Positions 1-7,089 of a DNA stretch of 64,000 nucleotides are shown here, piece by piece. Made by a program: the position numbers and the translations under genes. This DNA is from Paenibacillus camelliae. GTDB taxonomy: Bacteria > Bacillota > Bacilli > Paenibacillales > Paenibacillaceae. Below the pieces are notes generated by a model. It was not told where the DNA came from, did no database searches, and saw nothing but the letters and a program-made list of their open reading frames with translations. How positions within the stretch are numbered: position 1 is the first letter of the stretch; the number at the start of each line of letters is the position of its first letter. The stretch spans positions 186,001 to 250,000 of the forward strand of contig NZ_JAMBNY010000003.1 in the NCBI RefSeq assembly GCF_023715345.1, in the 5' to 3' direction.

Positions 1-190
1 TCCCATATTCATCGAGAACAATATCCATAATAACAATATCTACTGCATTAGCCTGCAGCTGCTCAAAGCATTCATTCAATGTCGATACACACGCTATCAA
101 CTCAAATTCTGCATAGCTGGAAAGAAATACGCGAATTCCTTCACGCCAATCTGGATCATCCTCGACATATAATACTTTTATTCGGCTCAA
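1..190 (-). CDS. Response regulator receiver domain, partial (cut by window edge)
   Basis: Only the first 63 or so codons are in the window; the gene runs off the left edge. The translation begins LSRIKVLYVEDDPDW and continues to IVIMDIVLDE, which is the start of a CheY-like receiver: the acidic pair after beta-1 and the phospho-acceptor Asp in the MD-I strand end are both visible. The start is a TTG preceded by GAGGG about 10 bases upstream. It begins 13 bases after the stop of the sensor kinase, so the two are one operon and almost certainly cognate partners. The output domain, and therefore the target genes, cannot be seen. Confidence 0.85.
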   Translation of the reverse strand, partial: MSRIKVLYVEDDPDWREGIRVFLSSYAEFELIACVSTLNECFEQLQANAVDIVIMDIVLDEYG

Positions 191-203
191 CGTATGATCA
201 CCC

Positions 204-1526
204 TCATTTTGTTTTTAACGTCACCGTGACTGTTGTTCCTTTGCCTCGCGCACTTTTAATATCGATTTTTCCATTGTGAGCGTCAATAACCTTTTTGGCT
301 TGATACATCCCTAGACCAAAATGATTACGAGTCCGTTGCTTACTGGAGTAAAACGGCTCAAACACATTGTGTACCTGTAATCGATCCATACCACAGCCCG
401 AATCACTAATCGTTAAATGCACCTTTTTTCTGCGTTGCTGCAATTTGATACGAAGTGTTCCAGCATCCTTTATCGCTTCAATCGCGTTATTGCATATATT
501 TTGTATGCATTCCGTTAGCAACAGACGGTCAACAACGACGATAGTAGAAGGACAATCGATATCGATTGTTACGGTTGAATCTCTTCTTAGTCCCTTTACA
601 ACATCCGATACAATAGCTGCCATATCCGTCTCCTGCTTCTGCAACACAAGTTGATTGCTTACTGCCCTTGAGATATTGGACATCGTCTGCATCATCGTGT
701 CATGAATATCTAACAAATTGCCAACGTAATTGTCGATATGTTCATATTGTTTTTGCTCTAGGCTATTACGAATGTTGAGCGAATTAAGCTTAACTTTGCC
801 AATGGAGTTCTTAAGTGAATGATGCGTAAGAACCGTACTTATATGAACCATCTGAATTGACTTTTTCTTAATACCTAGGAAGGCACCACGGACATAGAGC
901 AGCAAAATAATAATGAGGCATAGAACTAAAATATAGGGAATTGCGATTAAAATGCGATCACTTGTAGCACTCGAAGCAAAGTGAAACACATTGAGAACAG
1001 CGATTGGAATGCAAAAAATAATTGCGATGACGAAATGATGCAGTCGGTAATGAGGTTCTTTTTCAATAACGATAGAGAAGATCGCAAGACTGAAAATACC
1101 TATCGTATAGGCTAATCCCCAAAAGGATAAAAACGTCGTATCCAAGTAATTTTTAGATAGATTTGAAGATAAAAATAGCGTAACCCAAATCGGGATGCTT
1201 AAGCCCCCTATTAACCATCGATCGTATCTCATAAAGCCATTAAACAGCAAATAAAATACGAGAATCGCAAAGTAGGGAAACGTATTGATAAATAGATTGA
1301 GCGCACCTGTTATATAAAGCAGCATAGCAGGTACTAGGGAATCCGTACTCATGTCGAGTCTTGGGAGGATTTGTTTCTCAAGAATGACCTGTAATCCAAC
1401 TAGCCCACAGCACACAATAACTGCGGCCACCCAAAACATTAGTCGATTCTTATTGTTTCTTATTCTTAAGTAGATTCCAATAGAAGTTAATCCTATGAAT
1501 AGCAAGAGAAACATAATATTGTACAT
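204..1526 (-). CDS. Membrane sensor histidine kinase
   Basis: 440 residues. The first half has about eight hydrophobic segments (roughly residues 1-225) and no obvious large extracellular domain, so the signal is probably sensed in or at the membrane. The cytoplasmic half has an H-box region around THHSLKN, an N box (NICNNAIEAI), a G1 box (DSGCGM), an F box (EPFYSSK) and a G2 box (HFGLGMYQAKKV), ending in a typical HATPase_c strand. The H-box variant HHSLKN resembles kinases of the seven- or eight-TM sensor type rather than classical HisKA. It lies directly upstream of a response regulator on the same strand. The signal is unknown. Confidence 0.9.
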   Translation of the reverse strand: MYNIMFLLLFIGLTSIGIYLRIRNNKNRLMFWVAAVIVCCGLVGLQVILEKQILPRLDMSTDSLVPAMLLYITGALNLFINTFPYFAILVFYLLFNGFMRYDRWLIGGLSIPIWVTLFLSSNLSKNYLDTTFLSFWGLAYTIGIFSLAIFSIVIEKEPHYRLHHFVIAIIFCIPIAVLNVFHFASSATSDRILIAIPYILVLCLIIILLLYVRGAFLGIKKKSIQMVHISTVLTHHSLKNSIGKVKLNSLNIRNSLEQKQYEHIDNYVGNLLDIHDTMMQTMSNISRAVSNQLVLQKQETDMAAIVSDVVKGLRRDSTVTIDIDCPSTIVVVDRLLLTECIQNICNNAIEAIKDAGTLRIKLQQRRKKVHLTISDSGCGMDRLQVHNVFEPFYSSKQRTRNHFGLGMYQAKKVIDAHNGKIDIKSARGKGTTVTVTLKTK

Positions 1527-1620
1527 TGCTGCCTCATCACCTCGGTCTAGCTAAACCTAATATGTTTCAGTATACAAAAGATATGTTCACTATAACAGTG
1601 AATAATGTTGTCAAAAGAGT

Positions 1621-1658
1621 AAGAGCGAAGAATGGGCATATGCCGTTTCTTCGCTCTT
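1621..1658 (-). terminator. Hairpin terminator after the YdeI/OmdA-type gene
   Basis: Perfect 12-base arms AAGAGCGAAGAA (1621-1632) and TTCTTCGCTCTT (1647-1658), closed further by GGCATATGCC. On the minus strand it follows the stop at 1663 and is followed by a short T-rich run. Confidence 0.65.
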
Positions 1659-1662
1659 CTCC

Positions 1663-2334
1663 TTATCTCTGACGATAGAGATCCATGCTTTTATAGCCCT
1701 GTGAAAGTATTGCGATCATCTCTTTCCTGCGCTTAGCTCTCGTCTCTTCCTGTACAGTACTGTACACGTAACGGGCCCAGCTTTTGCGATAACCTGGCTT
1801 AAGCGACTGATAGAAGGCTAGCTCATTAGGTGCGTCGCTTAAATCCTCTTCTATATTCCGAATAAAACCGGTATAATCATCGACACGTTGGCTAGGCTTT
1901 GCTGCAGCTGATGCTTTGGCTGCTTTCTTAGCCTCATGCTTAAGTCCAACAACGGTAAACACATCGTTCATGCCAACCATACGACTAAATTTGAGATGGC
2001 TTGTCCCAATATATCCATCCTCACCTGCACCTAAGCCTTCTAATAGTTCATCTCTATGTATATAGGTAGCATAGACCTTATTGCCCTTCTTAGGATAGGC
2101 AGCGAATAAGTAACCTCCCGCCTTAAGACTGCTTTGCTCGATGACTTTATGTACGAGCTCCTGCAGTGATTTCATATCAAGCACATAGGCGAATATCATA
2201 TCGTAAGGTTCATTGGTCAGCTCATGATCTGCATCGTGAAGCTCATCTAAGCTATGCTCCCCTTCCGGTGTATATAAAACGGCCGTCCGTTGATACTTTT
2301 TTAGATTCAGCTTTTCAACGATTGTTTTAGACAT
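1663..2334 (-). CDS. YdeI/OmpD-associated (OmdA) family protein
   Basis: 223 residues if the ATG at 2334 is used. That codon has GAAGGGA upstream; the longer open frame to 2445 would begin inside the preceding gene and gives an Arg-rich, non-family-like extension, so I reject it. The C-terminal 60 residues (AFYQSLKPGYRKSWARYV, then ETRAKRRKEMIAILSQG) match the OmdA domain found in the YdeI family. The N-terminal part (MSKTIVEKLNLKKYQ onward, to about residue 110) resembles the DUF3052-like module often fused to it. An Ala/Lys-rich linker joins them. Function is unknown; the name bacteriocin protection is a family label, not evidence of activity here. Confidence 0.75.
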   Translation of the reverse strand: MSKTIVEKLNLKKYQRTAVLYTPEGEHSLDELHDADHELTNEPYDMIFAYVLDMKSLQELVHKVIEQSSLKAGGYLFAAYPKKGNKVYATYIHRDELLEGLGAGEDGYIGTSHLKFSRMVGMNDVFTVVGLKHEAKKAAKASAAAKPSQRVDDYTGFIRNIEEDLSDAPNELAFYQSLKPGYRKSWARYVYSTVQEETRAKRRKEMIAILSQGYKSMDLYRQR

Positions 2335-2370
2335 TTGCACCCATTCCCTTCTAAGCCTTCCTGACTGAGT

Positions 2371-2398
2371 AACAAAAGGCGGCCGTTGCGGCCGCCTT
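2371..2398 (-). terminator. Rho-independent terminator of the FusB-like gene
   Basis: Arms AAGGCGGCCG (2376-2385) and CGGCCGCCTT (2389-2398) pair perfectly around a 3-base loop, and on the minus strand are followed by TTTTGTT. It lies 28 bases after the stop at 2426 and upstream of the next start at 2334. Confidence 0.85.
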
Positions 2399-2425
2399 CT
2401 GATGTAACGATGGTGAGCATAAGAG

Positions 2426-3079
2426 CTACGATTGCACCGATTCAATGTATGCTTCTAGTGTAGAAACAGAGGTGATGTTGCGGTTACAATCTTCGCTATT
2501 TATGCATATATAATTGCCAACTGACTTGAAATAATCCTGTGAAGCGTGTGCTGGACGTTTCTTGGAAACTGCCGAGAATAAGACCAATTTCTCATAGCGA
2601 TTGCATGCGAAGCAATAGCTTTTCTTATTCGTTTCAGTAAATCTACCTTCAATGCCTATATGTTGTCCATCCTTTTCATATACGAGGAACATTTTATTAC
2701 TCGAAATATCGATCCAGCTCATATAGGTCACAAAGCGGAAATCTATCTGTTCAAGGTCAGGCAGCTTAAGCTTCTTGTTTTTCTTGAATAGCTTCCGAAG
2801 CTGGCTTTCCGTAATGGCAGGGAACTCCATAAGAAATGGCTCAAGCTCCGTTAAATATTTTTGGACGTCATTCGGTGATCTCAGTGCCTCAATCGACTCT
2901 AGCATCGTTTTATGCTCAGCCGTGACTTCTAAAAACTGCTCCAACACTTTAGTTTGTGCATTAAAACGAACGCTATCCAATACCTTCGGATCGTTAATCG
3001 TTTGGTATGCTTGAATGACTGAATTTGCTGATTGTTTGATGACGTTATATTGATAGTTTCCAATAAATGGTTTACACAT
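2426..3079 (-). CDS. FusB/FusC-like elongation factor G-binding protein
   Basis: 217 residues, the usual length for the FBP family. The N-terminal half is helical (residues 1-110). The C-terminal half carries the four-cysteine zinc site: a CFAC pair near residue 157 and a second C-x5-C pair (CINSEDC) near residue 192. Members of this family bind EF-G and help release it from stalled ribosomes; staphylococcal FusB and FusC give fusidic-acid resistance, while chromosomal Bacillales relatives are often intrinsic factors. Whether this one protects against fusidic acid cannot be told from sequence. The upstream leader (own promoter, short ORF, hairpin over the Shine-Dalgarno) suggests attenuation control. 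Confidence 0.85.
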   Translation of the reverse strand: MCKPFIGNYQYNVIKQSANSVIQAYQTINDPKVLDSVRFNAQTKVLEQFLEVTAEHKTMLESIEALRSPNDVQKYLTELEPFLMEFPAITESQLRKLFKKNKKLKLPDLEQIDFRFVTYMSWIDISSNKMFLVYEKDGQHIGIEGRFTETNKKSYCFACNRYEKLVLFSAVSKKRPAHASQDYFKSVGNYICINSEDCNRNITSVSTLEAYIESVQS

Positions 3080-3087
3080 GGACGTCA

Positions 3088-3118
3088 GCCCCTTCTTTGT
3101 ATGATGTTTACAAGGAGC
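3088..3118 (-). promoter_or_regulatory. Hairpin sequestering the Shine-Dalgarno of the FusB-like gene
   Basis: On the minus-strand transcript GCTCCTT (3118-3112) pairs with AAGGGGC (3094-3088) with one G-U pair, extended inside by GUA/UAC. The 3' arm is the Shine-Dalgarno AGAAGGGG of the gene starting at 3079, so the hairpin would block initiation. Confidence 0.55.
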
Positions 3119-3196
3119 AAAACCATTATTAGATAACGATAATTGCTAAAACCGGCGACGTTATTGGTCACCCTCACACAAAGTATCGCCCCTAAT

Positions 3197-3244
3197 TTAG
3201 GCTTTGCATGAGGCTTTTCCAATCCGGCAATCTCTGATTGCCAT
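3197..3244 (-). CDS. Candidate 15-residue leader peptide
   Basis: ATG at 3244 to TAA at 3197 encodes MAIRDCRIGKASCKA. A GGAGAG sequence stands 8 bases upstream of the ATG, inside the transcript predicted from the promoter at 3278-3306. The coding segment includes a perfect 7-base stem GGCAATC/GATTGCC and a GCCTCATGC stretch. It lies about 120 bases ahead of the FusB-like gene and its masked ribosome binding site, the layout expected of a ribosome-stalling leader. The reading frame is real in the sequence; translation and stalling are inferred. Confidence 0.5.
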   Translation of the reverse strand: MAIRDCRIGKASCKA

Positions 3245-3277
3245 CAGTATCACTCTCCACTCCTGTAGAATGTAAAT

Positions 3278-3306
3278 ATTATAACGGAATGATGATTGAA
3301 ATTAAA
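3278..3306 (-). promoter_or_regulatory. Sigma-A promoter of the FusB-like leader transcript
   Basis: On the minus strand: -35 TTTAAT (3306-3301), 17-base spacer, -10 TATAAT (3283-3278). Transcription would start near 3271, giving a leader of about 190 bases before the FusB-like start codon. Confidence 0.55.
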
Positions 3307-3391
3307 GTTCAAAAATTAAACAGCACCGCTCCACCCAATGCCTCCCTCGATATTGCTGCGCTTACAGCATCTTTTTCTTGTACAAGCCATC

Positions 3392-3420
3392 TTTACAAAT
3401 TATTCCTCGTTTGCTAGAAT
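3392..3420 (+). promoter_or_regulatory. Sigma-A promoter of bioB
   Basis: -35 TTTACA (3392-3397), 17-base spacer, -10 TAGAAT (3415-3420). The start point would be near 3427, immediately before the BirA operator. Confidence 0.75.
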
Positions 3421-3430
3421 AACATCATTC

Positions 3431-3469
3431 TATTGTTAACCAAAAATTTAATTATGATGGTTAACAATA
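3431..3469 (+). promoter_or_regulatory. BirA (biotin repressor) operator
   Basis: Perfect 11-base inverted repeat TATTGTTAACC (3431-3441) / GGTTAACAATA (3459-3469) with a 17-base spacer. This is the form of the Bacillales BirA site (TTGTTAAC ... GTTAACAA). It covers the predicted transcription start of bioB, so biotinyl-AMP-loaded BirA would block transcription when biotin is plentiful. Confidence 0.9.
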
Positions 3470-3516
3470 ATAAGGCATCATGCGATTATAGAAAAGAATT
3501 TGTAGGAGGATGCTTA

Positions 3517-4512
3517 ATGAGTGTTGTTGTAGACAATTCGTGGAATGCACTAGCCGATAAGGCGATTGATGGACAGTGCTTAACGATGGAGGAGGGACTT
3601 TCTGTTCTCGAAGCTGACAATGATGAGCTGCTGCCTCTCATGCAGGCTTCCTTCCTCGTACGAAAGCATTATTTCGGAAAAAAGGTAAAGCTGAATATGA
3701 TCATTAATGCGAAGAGTGGATTATGTCCCGAGGATTGCGGGTATTGCTCACAGTCGATTGTATCTTCAGCTCCTATTGAAAAATACAGCCTACTCGACAA
3801 GGATACTTTGCTAGCCGGCGCACGCGAGGCGTTAGCGCGTCAGGCAGGTACGTACTGTATTGTCGCTTCCGGAAGAGGGCCGACTGAGCGAGAGCTGAAC
3901 CAAGTCGTAGAAGCGGTTAAAGAAATTCGTGAAACGATGCCGCTTAAAATCTGTGCATGTCTTGGAATTTTGAAGGAAGGACAAGCCGAGCGATTAGCCG
4001 AGGCAGGCGTGCACCGCTACAATCATAATCTGAATACAAGCAGAACGAATTATCCTTCGATTACTTCGACTCATACCTATGACCAGCGAGTTGACACGGT
4101 GGAAAAAGCAAAGTCGGCCGGCATGTCGCCATGCTCTGGTGTCATTATTGGGATGAATGAGACCGATCAGGAAATCGTGGAGCTCGCCTTCGCACTTCGA
4201 GCGCTGGATGCAGACTCGATTCCGATTAATTTCTTAAATGCGATACCGGGAACTCCATTAGAGAAAGCAACTCCTGTCCTTCCTCTAAAGGCGCTAAAAG
4301 TGCTCGCGCTCTTTCGACTGATCTGTCCAACGAAGGAAATTAGAGTGGCAGGCGGACGCGAGGTCAATCTACGCTCGCTGCAGCCACTTACCCTATACGC
4401 TGCAAACTCCTTATTCGTCGGCGATTACTTAACGACCGAGGGTCAGGATATTCAAGCAGATTATCAGTTCATTGAAGACTTGGGATTTGAGATTGAGCAA
4501 TACGCGATTTAA
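3517..4512 (+). CDS. bioB: Biotin synthase
   Basis: 331 residues from the ATG at 3517, which has TAGGAGGA upstream; an earlier in-frame ATG lies inside the operator and is rejected. Radical-SAM enzyme that inserts sulfur into dethiobiotin in the last step of biotin synthesis, in the cytoplasm. The cluster motif CPEDCGYC (C-x3-C-x2-C) is near residue 70, after the typical NMIINAKSG strand. Length and the C-terminal GREVNLRSLQP region fit BioB. No bioA, bioD, bioF or bioW lies nearby; the gene stands alone behind a BirA-controlled promoter, so the other steps must be encoded elsewhere or dethiobiotin is scavenged. Confidence 0.96.
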   Translation: MSVVVDNSWNALADKAIDGQCLTMEEGLSVLEADNDELLPLMQASFLVRKHYFGKKVKLNMIINAKSGLCPEDCGYCSQSIVSSAPIEKYSLLDKDTLLAGAREALARQAGTYCIVASGRGPTERELNQVVEAVKEIRETMPLKICACLGILKEGQAERLAEAGVHRYNHNLNTSRTNYPSITSTHTYDQRVDTVEKAKSAGMSPCSGVIIGMNETDQEIVELAFALRALDADSIPINFLNAIPGTPLEKATPVLPLKALKVLALFRLICPTKEIRVAGGREVNLRSLQPLTLYAANSLFVGDYLTTEGQDIQADYQFIEDLGFEIEQYAI

Positions 4513-4520
4513 ACATAACA

Positions 4521-4572
4521 GCCCCTCGCGGTGTGTATATTGGATCAATGACCAATAGCACTCACGAGGGGC
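4521..4572. terminator. Long hairpin between convergent bioB and SDR
   Basis: Outer arms GCCCCTCG (4521-4528) and CGAGGGGC (4565-4572), inner arms TATTGG (4538-4543) and CCAATA (4552-4557). It sits between two convergent genes but lacks a clear T-run on either side, so it is a likely but not canonical terminator. Confidence 0.5.
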
Positions 4573-4609
4573 AAGAGATTACTAATAAATTTATTTGTGT
4601 CGACTTAGT

Positions 4610-5335
4610 TTAGAACGGATTCGTTGCGATCATCGTTGCATTCTTCACGTAAATACGCGGGTTTAGCTTCAATTGATGTACGATAACCTCTGCAATGTCT
4701 TCAGCCTGCATATACTTCGAATCATTGTTTTCTTTAATTAAGCTAAGATCAAGCGCTAGATCTGTCGCTACTGTGCTAGGATTCAACGCTGTAACACGGA
4801 TGTTGTTACGACGAACCTCCTGTGCTAGCGATTCTGTAAAGCCAATGACCGCAAATTTTGAAGCGCTATAGGCACTCGATGTCGCGGCACCGCTTAATCC
4901 ACTAGTAGAAGCGATATTAATAATATCTCCACCATTTTTTTCGATAAGCTGAGGCAGCACCGCACGTGTTACATAGTATGTACCGAGTACATTCGTATCT
5001 ATAATGCTTTTCCACTGCTCAGGGTCCATCTCCATAACAGACGCGAATGATGCGATACCTGCATTGTTAATTAGAATGTCTGCACTGCCGAGCTGCTTCG
5101 TCAAAGCTGCGATAGCTGCTTCCACCTGTAGCTGGGAAGAAACGTCAGCCGCTGCATAAGCAACCTTTACACCTAAGCCCTCTAGACTTGCTGCCACTTG
5201 CTTTAAAGTATCCTCTGTACGAGCAACTAATCCGACGTTTACGCCTTCCTTCGCTAATGCGATAGCTGTCGCTTTCCCAATTCCTCTTGCTGCTCCTGTA
5301 ATAAATGCTACCTTACCCTTTAATGATTGTGCCAA
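4610..5335 (-). CDS. SDR family oxidoreductase (3-ketoacyl-ACP reductase-like)
   Basis: 241 residues, classical SDR length. The nucleotide site TGAARGIG is at residues 14-21, NNAG near 90, and the catalytic Ser ... Tyr-x3-Lys appears as STSGLSG ... YSASK near 142-160. The family reduces carbonyls with NAD(P)H; the FabG-like label reflects similarity only, since there is no fatty-acid gene nearby. It appears monocistronic, with its own start region and an AAC(3)-family gene upstream on the same strand about 70 bases away. The substrate is unknown. Confidence 0.85.
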   Translation of the reverse strand: MAQSLKGKVAFITGAARGIGKATAIALAKEGVNVGLVARTEDTLKQVAASLEGLGVKVAYAAADVSSQLQVEAAIAALTKQLGSADILINNAGIASFASVMEMDPEQWKSIIDTNVLGTYYVTRAVLPQLIEKNGGDIINIASTSGLSGAATSSAYSASKFAVIGFTESLAQEVRRNNIRVTALNPSTVATDLALDLSLIKENNDSKYMQAEDIAEVIVHQLKLNPRIYVKNATMIATNPF

Positions 5336-5407
5336 AGCTAGCAGCCCCTTTCCATCAAGTAAACGTTAATTTAATCATTATACTATAATCGGTTTGATCC
5401 CGTTAAA

Positions 5408-6184
5408 TCATACTTTATGTGCCGATTGATCTAACGGAAGATTATCTGAGAACAAGTCAGGATTGTCCTGAAGCATCTCCGTGATCACGTTCGCAATGCC
5501 TTCTGCATCGCACACTCTAACCTCTGCATCGCCGAGCTTCCCGATAAACATGACACCTTTATCTTGAAGGACTTCATCCACTTTCCAGAAATGCTCAGAC
5601 CAAGACAAGCCGCAATGTCTGCGGGATGGGACGGATATTTCTGTTCCATCAGGTAACACGGTGACAAGAGCCTCGTGACCATCCGTCATTCTGCCCGGGA
5701 TGTCCACCCACTCCTCTACGCCATGAATAAAGGTGTTGCGCTTCAGGTCTACTCCAACTAATAGAATGGTTGCCTTGCGATCAAGCAGCTTCCCCCAAGC
5801 GGAGCCTCTAGCACAAGGGGTATCGAATAAATGATCATCCTTCGTAAATTCTGCCGCATCTCGTCCCAAAGCAGCAACAGAATGGGTAGGATGCCATGAC
5901 CGGACGACACCAGGTCGCTTACGGAAAATTTCAGGCAAAATTCCGACGCATGAAGGCGAGCTTTCGACGTAGAACTTAGGATTATCCTTATTAATATATG
6001 ACCATGTATGAGTCGGTAAAGCCAGCAGTCCGTCCTTCATGTAATCCGAAAACACATCAAGCACGGTGTCCGCGCCGCCTTCCACTGGACCGATGCTTTT
6101 CATAGACGAGTGAATGAACAATGTTCCTTGGCGATCAATGCCTAGGTTCTCTAGCTGCTTCATTAAAGTCTCTTTCGTATGCAT
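5408..6184 (-). CDS. AAC(3) family N-acetyltransferase (YokD-like)
   Basis: 258 residues. Matches the antibiotic N-acetyltransferase fold family: N-terminal LFIHSSMKSIGPVEGG, then LPTHTWSY, the HPTHSVAALG motif near residue 98, and a GVEEW segment. The ATG at 6184 has GAGGAGAG upstream. Enzymes of this family transfer acetyl from acetyl-CoA to the 3-amino group of aminoglycosides, but many chromosomal Bacillales members (YokD-type) have no proven antibiotic substrate. No resistance neighbour or mobile element is present, so I would not infer a resistance phenotype. Confidence 0.85.
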   Translation of the reverse strand: MHTKETLMKQLENLGIDRQGTLFIHSSMKSIGPVEGGADTVLDVFSDYMKDGLLALPTHTWSYINKDNPKFYVESSPSCVGILPEIFRKRPGVVRSWHPTHSVAALGRDAAEFTKDDHLFDTPCARGSAWGKLLDRKATILLVGVDLKRNTFIHGVEEWVDIPGRMTDGHEALVTVLPDGTEISVPSRRHCGLSWSEHFWKVDEVLQDKGVMFIGKLGDAEVRVCDAEGIANVITEMLQDNPDLFSDNLPLDQSAHKV

Positions 6185-6269
6185 ATTACTCTCTCCTCTC
6201 GCGCTACTCGTTTCTTTCCATCGCGCTATACCTATTATAAGCCAGTTTCAAGCTATAGGCCTCTTTTCT

Positions 6270-6310
6270 AATAAAAATGGCGCTGTATACTTGCGCAAGT
6301 ATACAGCGCC
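6270..6310 (-). terminator. Strong terminator with 32-base perfect palindrome
   Basis: Arms GGCGCTGTATACTTGC (6279-6294) and GCAAGTATACAGCGCC (6295-6310) form a perfect 32-base palindrome. On the minus strand it is followed by ATTTTTATTAG. It starts 5 bases after the stop of the small coiled-coil gene. Confidence 0.85.
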
Positions 6311-6314
6311 ATAA

Positions 6315-6614
6315 TTATTCAACGCCATCCTCAAAAATTTGTGTATAGTTTTTATCACCTTTATGCTCTAGGTCACTTAGCGTTTTTTCGAGCGTAATAA
6401 CAATTTGCTCCTTAGCTTCCTGAATCGTATTGTAGAACAATGCTTCCTCACTACCAACGATCTTTACTCCACTAATGGCTTGTATCGAGGTGAATTTTCG
6501 ATGTTCTTCTGCTAATTCGTCGAGTGCACTTAAGGTATGCTTCGACTGCAGGAACAGATCCTTATGATGCTGCTCCGTCAAACGCTGCTCTAATTGACTC
6601 ATTCTTTCATTCAT
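6315..6614 (-). CDS. Small coiled-coil protein of unknown function
   Basis: 99 residues, highly charged and helical throughout (LEQRLTEQHHKDLFLQSKH, then EAKEQIVITLEKTLSDLEHK), without cysteines, signal peptide or membrane segment. The ATG at 6614 has GGAGGAG about 10 bases upstream, and the gene ends just before a strong terminator, so it is a genuine expressed unit. I do not recognise the family. It is on its own between the AAC(3)-family gene and ywbE. Confidence 0.7.
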   Translation of the reverse strand: MNERMSQLEQRLTEQHHKDLFLQSKHTLSALDELAEEHRKFTSIQAISGVKIVGSEEALFYNTIQEAKEQIVITLEKTLSDLEHKGDKNYTQIFEDGVE

Positions 6615-6734
6615 GGTTGATCGACTCCTCCATTGTCCCTATGAAGTGTACTTTGCATTAGTATAGGGACGTTGCCCTTCATTCTATACCTCTGTTCGTG
6701 GACGATCATGAGCTAGCATTCTCTTGCTCCTTCC

Positions 6735-6935
6735 TTAGCTTCTAATTGCTTGTACTCTGCCTACTTGACCATCCTCCAGCCTCACTTTAATGCCATGTGG
6801 ATGACTCGGTGAATTTGTCAAAATATCCTTTACTGTACCACGTGTTAACGCCCCTGTTCGTTGATCCTTCTTTAACACAATATCAACGTCCATGCCAGGG
6901 CGAACATTACTTCTTAATTTACCGTCTGCTGTCAT
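6735..6935 (-). CDS. ywbE: YwbE family protein
   Basis: 66 residues, matching the YwbE family (DUF2196): RPGMDVDIVLKKDQRTGALTRGTVKDILTNS, then HPHGIKVRLEDGQVGRV, a small KOW-like beta-barrel. The function in Bacillus is unknown. The ATG at 6935 has GGAGA about 11 bases upstream. It is divergent from the DHOD-like fusion gene. Confidence 0.85.
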   Translation of the reverse strand: MTADGKLRSNVRPGMDVDIVLKKDQRTGALTRGTVKDILTNSPSHPHGIKVRLEDGQVGRVQAIRS

Positions 6936-7089
6936 ATGTTTTCATGTCTCCTATTAAATGCTTCATTATAGTTGCTTGGCGTACTCTTTCATTGTAACAT
7001 CATAAAGAGTATAGCAATCAATGAAAAGCTTAACGCAATCCGCACTTTGCAAGCATGTTCATTTGGTTTCATATAAGCGAGGTGTTGTC

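Noticed and set aside
204-1526. Open frames on the strand opposite the kinase and other large genes
   Set aside because: They have no ribosome sites, no recognisable domains and mirror the codon pattern of the real genes on the other strand.
5408-6184. Aminoglycoside resistance gene
   Set aside because: The product belongs to the AAC(3) fold family, but Bacillales carry many chromosomal YokD-type members with no proven antibiotic substrate, and there is no integron, IS or resistance neighbour here.
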